Part shown: piece after piece, positions 11,529-25,451 of the stretch | Position numbering within the stretch: the first letter of the stretch is position 1 | Layout: every line of letters begins with the position of its first letter | DNA from: Tanypteryx hageni | Lineage: Eukaryota > Arthropoda > Insecta > Odonata > Petaluridae | Direction of reading: 5' to 3' | Assembly (NCBI GenBank): GCA_028673005.1 | Contig: CM054118.1 | Location: 60,631,401 to 60,695,400, forward strand | Length of the DNA stretch: 64,000 bases | The notes under the pieces: model-generated | Seen by the model: the letters and a program-made list of their open reading frames with translations, nothing else | Told to the model about the DNA's origin: nothing | Database searches by the model: none | Program-made: the position numbers and the translations under genes

Positions 11529-11900
11529 CTAGCACATCCAATTCCGATTGAATTCGGGGAATTCTAACGAAATCAACCGTAATTTTGCAGTGACGGTGAT
11601 GGTATCGGCACATCTTGCTGACCTTACATGATAGGTACCCTGCAAGTCACTTTTTTGGTGGATGGCAGGGATTGCTGTGCACCAAAGCTCCCTAGTTTTC
11701 CTGCGTTTTCTTTCCCTATTATGTTCTCTGACCGTCCTAGGGAAAAACGATCCTCTATATTGCTCCGTCCTCCAATCGATCTCGCGAATTTTATCCTCGC
11801 TGTTCTGCCTTCCGAGATACGTCTGGCTTCCGCTGAGACCTACAATCTCATTCGTTATTGACATCCTCGACTTGGCCACGACGAAAAACTTCTACAGCCA
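11529..11900 (-). pseudogene. Non-LTR retrotransposon 3' end (copy 1)
   Basis: The minus-strand translation contains KIREIDWRTEQYRGSFFPRTV, the familiar extreme C-terminus of many insect LINE reverse transcriptases (R.D.RT..Y..SFFPRT). It is followed by a 3' UTR with GCCATCCACC...GTGACTTGCAGGGTA-like sequence. The same C-terminus and 3' UTR occur in the copy at 54597-54775. Everything upstream of the last codons is missing or scrambled, as expected for a 5'-truncated insertion. Confidence 0.6.
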
Positions 11901-14900
11901 CTAAACCCCATGGGAAACGAAATCGCACTAACCTCCGACCACTGTTTATGAGATGAAATGTAAATACGTTCACTTCGAGAGCCACGGGCGAAGAACGCGT
12001 GGAAGATGCGTTAAAAAGAATTCTGATGGAATAAGGGGAGAAATGAAGGAGTATTTAAATGGGGTTTTAAGAAATTAGCTAGATTTTGAAATTAGAGAAA
12101 GGTGAAAATATATGAAGATAGGGAGATTTCAGCGAAGCGTATTTATGTGAAGGTGAAGAAAACCAGAATGTTATAATGCGAAAGAGGTGGAGAAATTAGC
12201 AGATAACGCTTGCGGGGTGAGACAAAAAAAGCGGCGAATCGTGGCGTGAAAGAAGAGGATAAAAAAAGGGATGAGCTAAAAAAAAACATAAGACGTTCAA
12301 AGGAAACGGCTCTTGTGGCGTGAAATCCGAGTTTTAAAACGCTCTTCCGTGTTATTATTTCCGGTCTTTTGATTTTGAGGTTGAAAATACCACGAGATTC
12401 GGTGAGAATTTTCCTTTTCTTTATTTAAGACTCACATTTTCCTTCATCTGTATTACCTTTACGGAAGTAAGTTCAATTTTTTAGTAAAAATTCGGGAAAA
12501 ATGAGGGTTGCAATAACCAAATTTTGGATATTTTTATGCCCGTTATCAAATCAACGCTTCCTTTTTTCTCTTATATGGGCTTCTATCTATGAATATATAA
12601 GGAGTATATCATAAAAGATAAAAATTATTGTGGACTAGACGTATTTAAAATATTAATATTTAAGCGAATCTATGCGATCGAATTCATAAGAGCAATGATA
12701 TTTATTTCATCAGCCGGAGATATTAAACAAATAAGTTATATATTGCGCTGAACATTTACCTCTTGCCACCCATGGTAGAGGGCTGGTTATTGTGTTGGAA
12801 TCCTGCCGAGGACATCGTTGCATATTTGTAATCGTTGTAGCGCTCGCTACAAAAGGGCCTCAACTGCTTTTTATGAGCTACTTAAAAATTATACAAACCG
12901 ATAAAATACCGAAGAAAATGCAACTATAACGGATTTTATATTTTATTTAATATATATTATAAGTTTTATATTAGCAAAAATATGTTCAGGGGCATATGTT
13001 ATACACATAAATTCGAGTTATATTACAAAATAGCTTTTTAATGAAATCTTGCAATATGAGAAATGTGAAACTCCAAATAACCCAATTTTTTTAGAGCAGA
13101 GTAGAAAAGATTTTTCATTATTGCAGCTTTAAGAAAAATTTAAGATTGAACATGTACTGTGAAAGAAATACCTAATCACATCAAAGTGTTCCGATAACCG
13201 CATAACTCGACTTGATTCATCAGACAAAGTTTATGCATTAACATGCATTAAATTTCCACACGCATCAAAATGAGTACTTTCATTGAAAGGACCTTGTGGA
13301 AAGGGACAAGATAAGTAAAACTAACCAATCATCTTCTTCCCTTCTCTCTCGGGAATAGAGAGGGAGAAAATGATAGCCAAGCTCCCTTCCACTGCAGGAA
13401 GACCAGCAATCCCCTCTGACCTTGGAGGATGATTGCTCAGGGCTCACCTGAGTGCCCTTCGCGGAATGATTCTTTAACTCCTTTTCCCCATCCTCTCATT
13501 CTCTATCCCATACACTCTTCCTTCCCAATACAATCCCTTATTCTTTCCACTCAATATCTCCCAATTCACCCAAACCCACCAATCCCAAAATCCACAGCAA
13601 CTCCTTCCATGATTCCCATTCCACGTTAACTCACGCCCACTTTTTTAACACCGTCTTCCCTTGATACCATTCTATAAGAAGCACCCTCTGCCTAAATCTC
13701 TTTCTGCCTCATTCTATATCTGTTTCTACCTTTTCTGTTTCTCGATGCTGTATCTCCTTCGACCTAACTTTATGGTCAAAACTTTTCCTTTTTTTTACTT
13801 ATCTAGTTCTGATTTCGCCATTTCTTTTTCTATTCTCCGATTTTGTTTACTTCACTTCCTCCTAGCAACCATATTATCATCTCAGCCTTCTGTCCTCATT
13901 TACGACACGTTTTGTTTGTAAGAAGGATATGCTCTTGATTTTATCAGTCTTGTCCTCAATTTTAAACATTTGGCAATTTTTTGTTTAACTTTTATAATTT
14001 TTTATGGGAAATTGTACAATGAGCTTTTAAAAAGCATCAAAAACAAACACAGTATGACCACAGGAAAACTTTATCCCGTGACCTTAGCATTAGAAGATAT
14101 ATTCGTCACCTACACCTCTGCCAAGGAAATACAATATTACAATATAATGCATCCACGTAAAATTTTAAGATAAATATGGAGAGTTCATTCATCGGCCATC
14201 GAAAACAGGTTAGGAAACTACGCAATGTTAAGATTATTTGTGAATTTGTCCAAAAATAGACAAACACCGTATTCACCGGACTGTTCGAGTATTTTTTTTA
14301 ATGGAAGGTTTAGAATCCTCTTATATTGTATTCGCGAACAAAGAAATAAATTAAACTTTTGACATTGATCGTGTCTAGCCTAGCATAGATTAAATCACAT
14401 TAATCTTTGCGCAGCACGCAGTGTGATGCTTTTTAGAGATTTAAATAAAATAACTAACAATTTTGTTTGATTTATTTGATTAATAATACCGTATAAAATG
14501 TTTTTGTCGCAATTTGTTTTGGCAAAGTGGAATCGTCTTGTAGTCGAGTTAATATGGTACGTGGTAATTTATAGAGTGGTTGATGGAAATGGTTCCGTTA
14601 CGTGCTCATCAAAAATATTTTTTTCTCCGGATTCAAGAGAGAGAGAGATAGAATGGCTCGGAAAACGATATTATCAAAATGATGACAATAATAGCAGACG
14701 AAGAATGGAAGAATGACATTCCGCTAACAGGTTCCATATGGAAGAAGAGCCTCGTCAATAAATATAAAAATGAAGATGAAACTTTGCAAATTACAGAATA
14801 ATGAGATGATGGATAACCAGCGCCTCTCTGTGAAATATCTGTAAACTCGGCTCGACTATAAAAATTACTTTCACGGGGTAATTTTTCAAAAAATATAAAT

Positions 14901-16510
14901 TTGACTGGAACGTTAAAAATTATCCGGATGGAGGAAAAGGAAATTATGTGTAAAAAATAATGATCACGTCCGTGGCAAAACGCGTTATTTATAACTTGGT
15001 GATAACTCAGTGTGGCAACGACAAAATAATCACAACTAATATTTTGCGAATAACTAAGCAATTGTATGAACTGGAGCAAATAGATTCCCAATGTTATTAG
15101 CTGAATGATAAAAAGTAAAAAAAATCTCCAAATGCCGTAATAAAATTGAGGTACCCTAATAAAGTAAGGTAAGAAAAGAAAAAAATTTGAAATTTTTTTA
15201 AAATTAAAAGATTAAAAATTGAAAACATAAAAACCTCATCCATAAATCTAGACACTCCAGCTGCTGTTTAGGGGTTTTTTAAGGCCAGCGCCAGGGACAG
15301 CAGGTAAGCCAACCAAGGTTTACGGGAGACTCCTCCGCGCCTAGGACCTCCAAACACACTCAACATTCACACAGATCGGTTATGCGAAAAAACTGCAGTG
15401 ACCCTTGTCGTAAATAAAAATACAAAACAAACCGAGGTCAAAAAATTAAAAAATAGTAAAACCTCGGCGAGGCCGATTAAGAAGAATAATTAAAAGTGAA
15501 TAAAAATATCGGGTATGCGAGAAAAGGGAGGTGCAGTGACCCTTTTCATAAGTTAAAACACAAGAAGGCGGAAGAGAACATGAAACATAAAAAATAAAAT
15601 CAAATTAATTATTTGCTGAAGTTTAATATGCATAGCCTATTCAGTAGCTCTCGATTGGATCGATTCATCTGCCCAGCTTTTACAGACGAAAAACAAATAT
15701 GTACTTGCTATTGTCGGGTACGGAACAAATTCAAAATTTCATTACTGCGTTAAAGAACCAGGACAGTAAATATTTGAAATTAGAAAAATCTATTTTAGAG
15801 GCAACTTTTATTATATGAGGACTTTTCTTGGGTCTTAAATGAGTAGTGATTTCGACAAAGACATAGAATTAAAGTAAGCGAGTTCCAGCTTTATATAAAA
15901 CAGTTTTGAAATTTACCTTGAAATTTTAAAAAATATATTTTAGTTATATAGTAGTAACCTAAACTCTCTCACGAAACAGAGAGCAGAGAATCAATGATGC
16001 TTCTCACAGGCCTGAGAATTGGTACGACAACAAATTACTTTTTATCTCTGGCATATTTTCTCGTCACACTTAACTCAATTTCTATCCCACGTTTTAAAAA
16101 AGGCAAATATTTTTCCTGCCTTCTGCTTTCAACTTTCAACAATCATTACTGCGAGCTCTAGATCGGAATTGTAAATCATGATGTAAAATTATTTGCGTAC
16201 TATATAAATAGTTAAATTTGAGGAATAGCTTCAAATTCAAATGGAAGTATACATTATGCCTACTTTTAATGAATCGGATATGCGATGAGTTTTTTGTTTT
16301 CTAAAACCGTTCACAGCTGTTAATTCCGATTTATGCTTTAAAATACCTCCTTTTCGATAACTTTAATTTCCTTCGCGAAGTATATAATTTGCAGACCAAA
16401 CATTCTTGCCTGATTCCAAAACCTAACCCTACCCTTCAGGACACAACGCTCCCAACAGAAAATCTCTATTTACTGAATTTTTACTCACGGCGCGGCGTGT
16501 CCACGAAACC
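11900..16510. other. Long AT-rich interval, little identified
   Basis: No exon or complete element is supported. A tRNA-like head resembling the repeat at 5757 lies near 12770-12850 (GGTAGAGGGCTGGTTA, then GTTGGAATCCTGCC). At about 15380 and 15510 a short block (TATGCGA.AAAA..TGCAGTGACCCTT) occurs twice, roughly 135 bases apart, each near a CCTCGG-containing segment. Confidence 0.4.
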
Positions 16511-16512
16511 CA

Positions 16513-16536
16513 TCTTCCTCTCTCTCTCTCTCTCTG
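16513..16536. repeat. (CT)n microsatellite
   Basis: Perfect CT dinucleotide run of about 24 bases. Confidence 0.85.
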
Positions 16537-16539
16537 ATT

Positions 16540-18370
16540 CTCTATTGAGTGTGACCACCACATGACACGAATGGATGGAACGAAATCCAACCCGTGGGCC
16601 GTTATTGGCGAAAGGAGGAAAACGAAAGGGCGTTGGGAATGTTTTGATAATCTGATTGTATTCTACTACGTTTCAATGAAAGATGGCCAAGATTGCCGAA
16701 GAAACATTTAATGAAGCATCGAGTGTGTTTTTCATTAGTCGAATGGTAAATCTTACGCAATGAAATGAGTTTCTCTCTCATTGGGAGGACAGAACTAATA
16801 AGAATATGTAAGAAAGGTTTTGGTATTCACCTATTATAATGTCAAAAAGATTCCAGACATAATATCCCGTGACTGTCCGTTCGTCTGTTCCTCTCTGTAT
16901 CTCAAAAATTGTATATTGTAGAGAAATACAATATACGCCATATTATATCTACTAGGTAAGAGGCTCCAAAATAACTACTTTCATTTCTCTTGAGATGAAA
17001 TAGTGACCAAATAAAATATTTAATAAAAATTTATTTCGGAACCGGTTGGTCGGAAAATCACATTTTGAACAAAAATCTGCGTCTTAATAAGAGCAATTCA
17101 GACAAATTATTGTCAGCTTGTTAGTGAGGTGCGTAGCGCCGAGGTCATTGGAGCGAGTTAAACACAAATTGTTTAAACTCAAATTATTGGGCTCTATAAA
17201 CATCCTGAGAAAACGTATGATACTGCTTTCAAATAAATCGAATAAATTACTGTTATTAACATAACGTTAACTCAACATTATTTGCTTTTACTCGAATTAA
17301 AAAAAGGTAAAATACAATTGAAAGGGTATTTGACGATAAAAAATATTTTTGTCGCACACATATTCATCATTTGTGCAATTTTGTCCTAGAACTGCACATT
17401 TTATGAAATTTAACTCTGAAATTTCCTTAATTTTATCAGAAACACTGCATACATATATAAATTCAACGTTTTATTCCAGTAAATTTACCGTAAATTTCGC
17501 CCTGTAAATAAGCAAATCACCACAAATTTTATTTTTCTCTTGCATCCGGATATATCTTTATGTTCTACGATTTCTACCCGTTTTCTTCTATCACGAGTCT
17601 TTTGTTAAAAGGGTGACAATGTGGACATGGTGGATAACTTCCGAAAGTTTAAGACTGCTCCCTTTCCTCCCTCTCCCTCATCTCCTTCATTCACTTTTAT
17701 ACTATAACCTCCTGCCCCTCGATTTCTTTTTTCCGGTTGCCATGCCAACGACGCAACTACACGGTTAATGAACGAATGATAACGTCCTGTTTAAAGCACT
17801 TCACGTATCTAAAGTAGAATCAGGTTTCTTTTTTTCATTTATTTGTTTTTTCCTGGTACTACGGACGTCGTCCCCTCCTCTACATCACGTTACGTAATTC
17901 TCCCATTCTCTTTTATTCCGCTTAATCTAACATTTTTCCTTCGCGCAAACGTCCCTCCTTCAATCGAGAAAATAGACATCTGAAAACTTAAGTCGCATTA
18001 CCATCTACGCAATCACACTATTTATATACTTAATAAATAATTTCAGTGGTTGTATGGATAACAAGTTTTTTTCCGCGTGCACGGGTTCTTTTATTGTTCC
18101 GTCTTGCAAAATTCCCCGAAAGAAATATACCGTCAGAAACACATGACGGTTTTCATCTGCACTCACATCTGCAAAATTACTTGTTAAAATGTACATTTAC
18201 AAAAAAAAAATTATATCACTGATATGGCTATAACATTTCGGACTTTACTTTGTTTTTATTGGTTGGAGAATGTGTTTCTCTTGATAGTCGTAATGCTTGG
18301 AAAAGAATATATTTCATCCTCTATAATTTGAATGTTACCTATCTCAAGCAATGTTTTCTTTGTTGTAATT
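16540..18370. other. No supported feature
   Basis: A CTGTCCGTTCGTCTGTTCCT segment near 16875 resembles a motif that accompanies dispersed repeats elsewhere in the window (near 6180 and 52775). No gene was recognised. Confidence 0.4.
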
Positions 18371-18379
18371 GGGAATTGG

Positions 18380-18530
18380 AAGGACGTCCATTGTGATTGG
18401 CTGATACTAGCTTGGCTAGTTTGGTCCTAACCTAAGAAAACATTTCCATTCTGATACTGGAAAATTTCTCTGTTACGATAGTTCAGTGGTAAAATGTGCG
18501 CCCGGTAAGTGGGAGACCGGGAAAGTGCCT
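18380..18530 (+). repeat. tRNA-Gly-derived repeat, copy 3
   Basis: The leader GGACGTCCATTG...GATACTAGCTTGGCTAGTTT and core (from 18471, A-box-like TAGTTCAGTGGTAAAATG) match the copies near 1 kb. The T-arm region is disrupted (CCGGGAAAGTGCC), so transcription as a tRNA is not expected. Confidence 0.6.
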
Positions 18531-19845
18531 ATTAAAAATTCATTCAAGAGCCCTATCCCCATCTTCCTGCCATTTTGTTTCCATTTCCAATAATCACCCG
18601 TTGGAATTCATGGTGCAATTCTGTCTTGTATCTGGAGAAATATTTATCTGCCTTAAATGATTTCTTTCAATCTTTGGATGAAGACTGTTTGAATAGCTTC
18701 TGAACGTTTTTCAGGAAGGATAGAAGTTTAGCACTCAAATTCTAGTTAAATTTGTCAGTCAGGTTTCACTTAAGATCAGTACATTAATTACACAACTAGA
18801 GGGTTCATCATATCCTTTTGTTCACAAACTATTGGATGAGATTTCTCCTTCGAATTGGGAACTCAAAAAGTGTGCCAATTGATGGTTACCAACAGAACCT
18901 TTTGATTTATTCGATTACTGCACAAATGAAAAGATTAAGGGAGAATTAAAATTACAATTTACAGTCTGTATGCAGAAGTGCCACGCAAAAATTTCTAGTT
19001 ACATGGCAGAAAATGAGAAAAATATTTTTTCAAGAGGTAAATACACTTTTAAACCCTGAAATTGCTGGACAGATAACAAAAATAGACAATAAAGCCTTAT
19101 CAATTAGTAAGAACAAAATTCCATTTTTTTTAGCGATTTGAGCCTAGATAGTTTTGTTGAGGGTAAGTATAACATTTGTATGTATAACATTTTTAGTCGA
19201 TATAATTTAATAATTACAGACAGAAGAACAAGAATGAAGGAAGACAATATTAAATTTGTTCAGTGTTATCATTTAATGATTTTTAATTCTCCTTGAGAGC
19301 TCAAAACACATGCATTTTGATATTTTACTTTCAGTTTTAACCAACTTAATATCATATTGCAAACTGAGGCTTAATAAAGGTGAAGTTTCTATGTGTTGAT
19401 GTATGTAGTTTTATTTTGTAATTAAATATAATGATTGGCATTAAAATTTTTAGTTTTCTTTTGAGTCATTTAGGGTGATTGGGCCATTGCAGTGATTGAG
19501 GCAGCTCATTTCCTCACTTACTACATACAAAATTAGCTAGTTTTAATTAATGTTTTATTTAATGTTATTGGTAATTTGAATATATTATGGATTATGGATA
19601 TTTTAATGATTTAGTGTTTAAGCATTAAGGTTATAGCATAAATTATGACCTATTTACCTTAAAAAGTACGAATTATGGCCCAATTATCCGGGTAAACCTT
19701 AAATCAATGTTTTTCCCATCAATTTGTCCCAAAATGCTAAATATGAAATCTGGAAATGCTACATAGTGCTAAATTTAAAATTCAAAATGCTACATTATAG
19801 ATTTTAAGATGCTAAAACTCACCATCTCTAACAATACATTATATG
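18531..19845. other. No supported feature
   Basis: AT-rich sequence without recognisable coding or element structure. Confidence 0.4.
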
Positions 19846-19849
19846 GGGA

Positions 19850-20230
19850 AATGTTACGAACAACCGTTGTAGAAAATTATATTCCCTGCAGCATTTATTC
19901 TAGGATTTTTTTACATTGATCAAGTATTAAAGCAAATCTAACAAAAACGGAAAATTAACAGGAGTAAACACCTAGTTTACCGATTTTTACCAAACACGTA
20001 TCAACCCTTGTCCCTTGGACAAAACTGTCAAACATAAATTTTGCGTTGATCTGGTTTTTTGAGTCAGAACATCCAAAAAATTTCTATCACATACACACAG
20101 ACATTATAGAGAAAATGGTCAAAACGTGTTCAGGGGACCTCAAACCGTGTATTTCCGTTGAGATCTCGAAATCGATTTTTTTTATAAAAACGATGCTTTC
20201 CCCTACGCTACGCATACGGAGAAAGTAAGA
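19850..20230 (-). repeat. Dispersed repeat family X, copy 3 (inverted)
   Basis: Reverse-complement blocks match the copy at 3933-4345 in order: GGGGAAAGCATCG, GATTTCGAGATCTCAACGG, CACGTTTTGACC, GTGTTTACTCCTG, GCTTTAATACTTGATCAATG and AATTTTCTACAACGG. It is the longest copy after the first and shares the 5' part (from GGGGAAAGCATCG) that the other two lack. Confidence 0.6.
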
Positions 20231-21335
20231 AGGAGAGAACGTGCTATAAATAAAGGGTACCTTATCAGTCTATCTCTTTTTTCCCATGAACATTGTTTTA
20301 ACGCATTGACTTCGTGCGAGCAAAAGCGACCAATCTTCCTCTTTTGAAACGCTTCACGCTTGGCAACTGAAAAAATATCAATCTAGAAAGAGACAATTCC
20401 GTCAGCTTTAATTTTTTTGAGCATTCGCTAAGGAGAAATTTCCAGCTTCTTGCCGAAAAAATGAGATAGAGACGCGTTCGAGGAGGTATAAGGAGTTGGA
20501 AGATCGACGCGGGATGGCGCATCCGACCGTGGCTTAGATGAAAGGTTTTTTTTTTAATGGCTAAACGTTTAAAAAAACGAGAAGACTCAAAAGATTATGG
20601 GTAGGACGAGGTTGACGCTAACGATCCGAAGCTCTCTCATTTTTACTTTTTCAAAGTGGAAATAAAAGAATGCGCAAGGGGAAAAGAGCGAGAGAGGTGG
20701 TCGGACGGAAGGGTTTCTGGGAAGAGAATCGCCACTATCACCTTTGATCTCTCTGACGTCTTCCTGATTATTTTTTCTTCCGTTTCTTTTTTTTGGATAA
20801 GTGACGACTGTGAGAGATTCGCGTTTTCTTTGAACGCCGCGTCTCCGTTTATGCTAGGGTGTGTTTTGGGTGTCTCTCTTTGTGTTTTTTCGATTTCTCG
20901 CCGAGTCTTTGCTTAGAAAAAGGGCGATGTGCTGTTTTAAAGGGAATTATCTCCGTTTTTGTTTTTGGTTGTGTTTTGGGTGTCTCTATTTGTTTTTTTT
21001 GGGAGTTTTTACTTATAAAAAGAGCGATGTGTTATTTTTAAGGGAAATCTCCCCACGTTTCAACTGATGCAGGAGCGAAGTCACGCATACATTGGCTTCC
21101 AATAAACACGCCTCGACCTTCAAAGGTAAACGTTTGTGCCCGAAACGCAAAGGGCGTCGAAGATAAAATTTTAAAAATTTAATATTTTATTTTTGACAGG
21201 AAATACTTCGAGATGTGCGCTAGGGTGCATAAACGTGCATTATCTTTATGCGGCTCTTTTCCATCAATGGTTCCGTGATGATTATAGATACGATTTTTTT
21301 TTGTAACGCGGAAAATCATTGGTGGGAAAAAATTG
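20231..21335. other. No supported feature
   Basis: A short direct repeat around GTGTTTTGGGTGTCTCT occurs at about 20860 and 20970, about 110 bases apart, each followed by AAAAAG(A/G)GCGATGTG within about 50 bases, so this is a local two-copy tandem duplication. No gene was recognised. Confidence 0.4.
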
Positions 21336-21410
21336 CCTTTCCGGGATTTAAACCCAGGACCCCTCGAACCCAAACAGAAAATCTTACCCCACGACCGGTG
21401 GTTCTCAAGC
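21336..21410 (-). repeat. tRNA-like SINE head
   Basis: On the minus strand a B-box-like CTGGGTTTAAATCCCGG is preceded by GGTCGTGGGGTAAGATTTTC in an A-box-like position. The cloverleaf is poor. Interpreted as a tRNA-derived repeat rather than a tRNA gene. Confidence 0.35.
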
Positions 21411-21935
21411 CCGTAAAACAGAAATTTTCTTTGCGTCCACTTGAGTAATTATATTTTAAACACCGGAAGGATTAATATGCGGACTGTGATGGAAATTGTG
21501 ATATCACATTTTTATAATCAATATTTGTTAATGTTATTTTAGTTCGCTATACTTCTTCGGTGACTTACGTAAAATACCAAATACCACTTTCGCCCTAAAT
21601 TTAAAAAGCCACCTCAACATGGCAGGTTGCTGAAGGTGCAGCCACGACGAATTTTCTCTGAGAATCACTGACCAAGACCAACAGGTCACTGTTTATTTAA
21701 ATCACATTAATATTCATAAATTCTGTAAACTACCGTCCACGCAAGAAATGATATATACGTTATACTTTTTGCCACACATGATAGTTTAAATATTATCTAC
21801 TTTCACGGATTATGCTTTAAATTTCTTGAATCCCAAATTTGTATACTTTCTGACATATACGTTCTCATCAATCTTAAACTATAATTAACTTATTAACTAT
21901 ATTAATAAAAGGTGGCATATATGTGTGTTTGTGTG
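21411..21935. other. No supported feature
   Basis: AT-rich; nothing recognised. Confidence 0.4.
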
Positions 21936-21939
21936 TGCG

Positions 21940-22790
21940 AAAACAAAGAAATTAAGAGCCTTAAAACTAGGTACACTTAATAATGAGGCGATGAGAATGT
22001 ACACCTTTGCACCAGATTTTTTATTTTTTTTGGGAGGGAGAAAGTGGGGGAGGGAGGTGCCATACCAAATAATAACCTTAAGCATTTCTCGAAAACCAAG
22101 ACACTTAGAGACTTAAAACATGCTACACTTACGAAAGAGACCTAAGATGTGCACCTCGGAGCAGGAATTTTTATTTTTGGGGAGGGGGAAAAGGCAGGGG
22201 GTGCCATACAAATTGTCCCCTACAGCACAACTCAAAAACCCAGAAAATTAGAGACCCAAAACGTGATACATACATTTACTAATGATAACCTGAGGATGTA
22301 CACCTTGGGGCCGGAATTTAGATTTTGTGGAGGAGGGAAGATGAGGGAGGTGCCATAAACAATCATACCCTACAGCTCTTCACGAAAACCAAGAAACTTA
22401 GAGAATTGTAACTTGGTACTCATACTAGAGAGACGAAGATGTGCACCTCGTTGCCAAAATTTTGGTTTTTGGGAGGGTGGGGGACAGGGTGCCTTATAAA
22501 TCATATTCTATATCATATCTAGAGGCATAAAACTTGGTACATGTACTAAAATGCCCTTGAGGATGTGCATCTTGGTGCCGGAATTATGATTTTTAGGGAA
22601 GGAGGAAATTCAGGGGGGTGCCATACAAATTATCCCCTATAGAACTTCTGGAAAACTAAGAAACTTAAAGACTTAAAACATAGTACACTTACTAATAAGT
22701 CTTTAAGGATGTGCACCTCGGGGCTGGAATTATTATTTTTTGTGAGTGGGGAAAGGGGAGAGGGGTCCCATACAAATCATGCCTTGGCTA
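21940..22790. repeat. Six-unit degenerate tandem array, about 142-bp period
   Basis: The block GGTGCCATACAAAT or a variant recurs near 22058, 22200, 22350, 22489, 22618 and 22766. Each is preceded by a G-rich segment (GGGGAGGGGGAAA-like), a GATGTGCACCTCGG...CCGGAATT segment and an AAACTTAGAGACTTAAAAC segment. Spacing is 129-150 bases. Units have diverged substantially, indicating an old array. The short open frames across it are by-products of the repeat. Confidence 0.85.
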
Positions 22791-23202
22791 GAGGCCCGTG
22801 TTACTATTTTTTAAAATTACGCAACTTATTTTGTATATTATTAGCAAAATATCCAAATTAGAATCTATATTTAAATTGTTCATACCAATTAAGAGGAAAT
22901 ATTCGTCACTTAACTTCAGATTATCTTGAGTATGAATGAAAATATTAGTGAGTGAAATAAGCATGAAAAATTCGAAACTGTAAACCTGGGGAAAATCCCA
23001 GGTTATTAGCTGGAATTGCATAAAAATTCCCTCTTATCCCATATGATATAAAAACTACTCTCAATATAGCTAACATCTCGATAAATTCAAAATAATATAT
23101 GCTTAACCAATAGATATTGTCGATGCTTTACAAAAACGCTCCCTATACAGATCTAACGGTTTCACTCAGAACTCATCATAACGGACTTTTAATGCATATT
23201 AA

Positions 23203-23968
23203 CCCTTGAAATACCAAGGAGTGACCATTTTGGTCCAAGCATCAGTTTAGGATTTTTTTTGTGATATCGAAGTCACAGATACTGGTTTTTTCTAACTGAC
23301 TTTTTTATATTATATTTTACAAATAAATATATTTTTCTCATTTATAAGCTCCGATTTTTTCTTTATTTACCCATATTCATAGATAGGACAACGTTGGACC
23401 AAAAGATCACCCCTTTGTCTTACTTGTCACAATATTTTAAAACTGGTAACATTTATTTTTTTTCGTTTTGTGGTTTCTTGCTTTCCGGAACATCTAGTGA
23501 TAACAAAGAATATGGATTTGACTTGACACACATATCATTCGTGTACTAACTTAAAGTAAATTTTTTTTGTTTCAGATCAGGATTTTTCAGACGAGTACCT
23601 CTGGGGTACTTTCATAGGTAGGAGGGAATACTTTAGATATTTACGTATTAGTGAACCCCTTCTCTCACCTCTCTCATGCGGTCAAGTCAAGTATCGGTAA
23701 ACTGTGATAATATATGTCCACATTGCTTTGGCTTTACCAATTGGGATTGCCGAGCAGCAAAGCCCAGGGATACGTCTTTAATGATCTACAGGGAGTCTGC
23801 CTGAGCAATGTTGAAATAAAATGAATGTTTTGCGAGTAATAAATAGATAGTAAGTGTTTTGTTTCATTAATGTCTATAATATGTAATGAAAACATACAAG
23901 TGAAGCATGTACCAAAATGGTCCCCACTTGGTACTTAATCGTAGATTTGAACCTTGGTATTTCAAAGG
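23203..23968. mobile_element. Non-autonomous piggyBac-type element
   Basis: The left terminus CCCTTGAAATACCAAGG and right terminus CCTTGGTATTTCAAAGG are inverted repeats with one mismatch, and both flanks are TTAA (23199-23202 and 23969-23972), the piggyBac target duplication. Both ends also carry an ACCAAAATGGT-type or ACCATTTTGGT block in inverted orientation just inside the terminus. No transposase is encoded in the 766 bp, so it depended on a partner. Confidence 0.85.
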
Positions 23969-25451
23969 TTAAAAGAAGGAAAACGGATAAGAAGGGTGGA
24001 AGGATGTAGCTCATATATATAAAATAAGCATTGTTCGTTGGTGATCATTTACTGAAGCGCCATTCCCAAGGCGTGATAGAAATGCGAACGAACACACGAC
24101 CGCTAATATTTTAGATAGCTTTTTGTTTATTTGGCGACGAAAGAACTCTTTTTTAATTCACACGATTTAAGATAATTTGCTTGAAGGTGATGATAGATAT
24201 TGTGTATTGCATTGAAAAACGTAAAGAGTGATGAATATTACCTTTGTTATGAAATGAAATTTCAACGGGCATTTACTCAACAGCGTAGTTATTCACGATA
24301 TCGGCAAGATTATGCTAATACAATTATCAAGAAAATACCGTCATAACTTCATACTTTAATTTAAAGTTTTATTTTCCGCTTTAGATACATCAATAAAATT
24401 ACAACCATGAACTCCAATCACGATGCACTAAAATAATAGATAAAAAGCACTGAATATCTATATTAATAGACAATGTTGGTTGGTAATAATTTAAATCGTT
24501 TATATCTCAAAAACGGTAGGAGATAATGGTTAGAAATTTTCCGGGAATGCTTGATTGACACACTAAACTTGATTGAGAAAAACATTTGGAGAATTTCTAT
24601 TTCTCGTAAGATAACACGTAAAAATGAAATTTTAGAAGTGCAGATTTTTAACCTTACAATTAGAAACAAGTAGTTCTGGAAAGAACTAAGCCGCCCACAT
24701 TCTTTTCAATACGATTTTAATATATATCAAGTAGGGGTGTAAACAGGTTTCTCGTTGTACAGAAGTTCTTTTCGACAAATTCGCCGTAGTATAATCGTAT
24801 ACTAATGTACGTATTTGCTTTGAAATCAGAAAATTATTTTTCCTTATATTGTGTTAGCCTTACTTATTTTGATCCGTTCTAAACGTATTCATATCGTCTT
24901 CCCATTCTATACTCGCCCTACAAACGAAATAACTTTGAAATCCGTTTAGCAAATACCTTCCAAATTCATAGTTACTGAAAAATCCTAAGCTTGATATTAT
25001 GGTAGCTATGTTTAGTCGACACGGTTGAAATATGAAAATTTGGTTTTTTATTTATATGAAGATTAAATATACGATACTTGGTTAACATCCATTTCGTCAG
25101 TTCTCTAGAAATAGAGGAAGGGAGGTAATTATGGAATACTTTTTGTATACATGTACCTAATTCGCGTGTTTTACAATGTAATCCCATAATTTTTTTATTG
25201 AACGTAATCATAATTATCTGTGAATAAGTGCAGAGACGGATAATTATTAGTTACTGAGAGCTTGTGAGAAAAAAAAATATTTTTAAATAGCTACACTCAA
25301 CTGGTGATGAATTTTGCGGCGGGTAATATGGAATACTAAGTCCTTCATCCATACTGACCTTTGTTCATATATGTAATCTTTGAAATTCTACAGATATAAT
25401 TAAAGAAATACCAATTTCAAAATGCAACACACTTTACTTATAACTAGGTAT

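Noticed and set aside
14633..15091. 152-codon minus-strand frame
   Set aside because: No domain, no conserved motif, no plausible splice sites; AT-rich sequence can give such a frame by chance.
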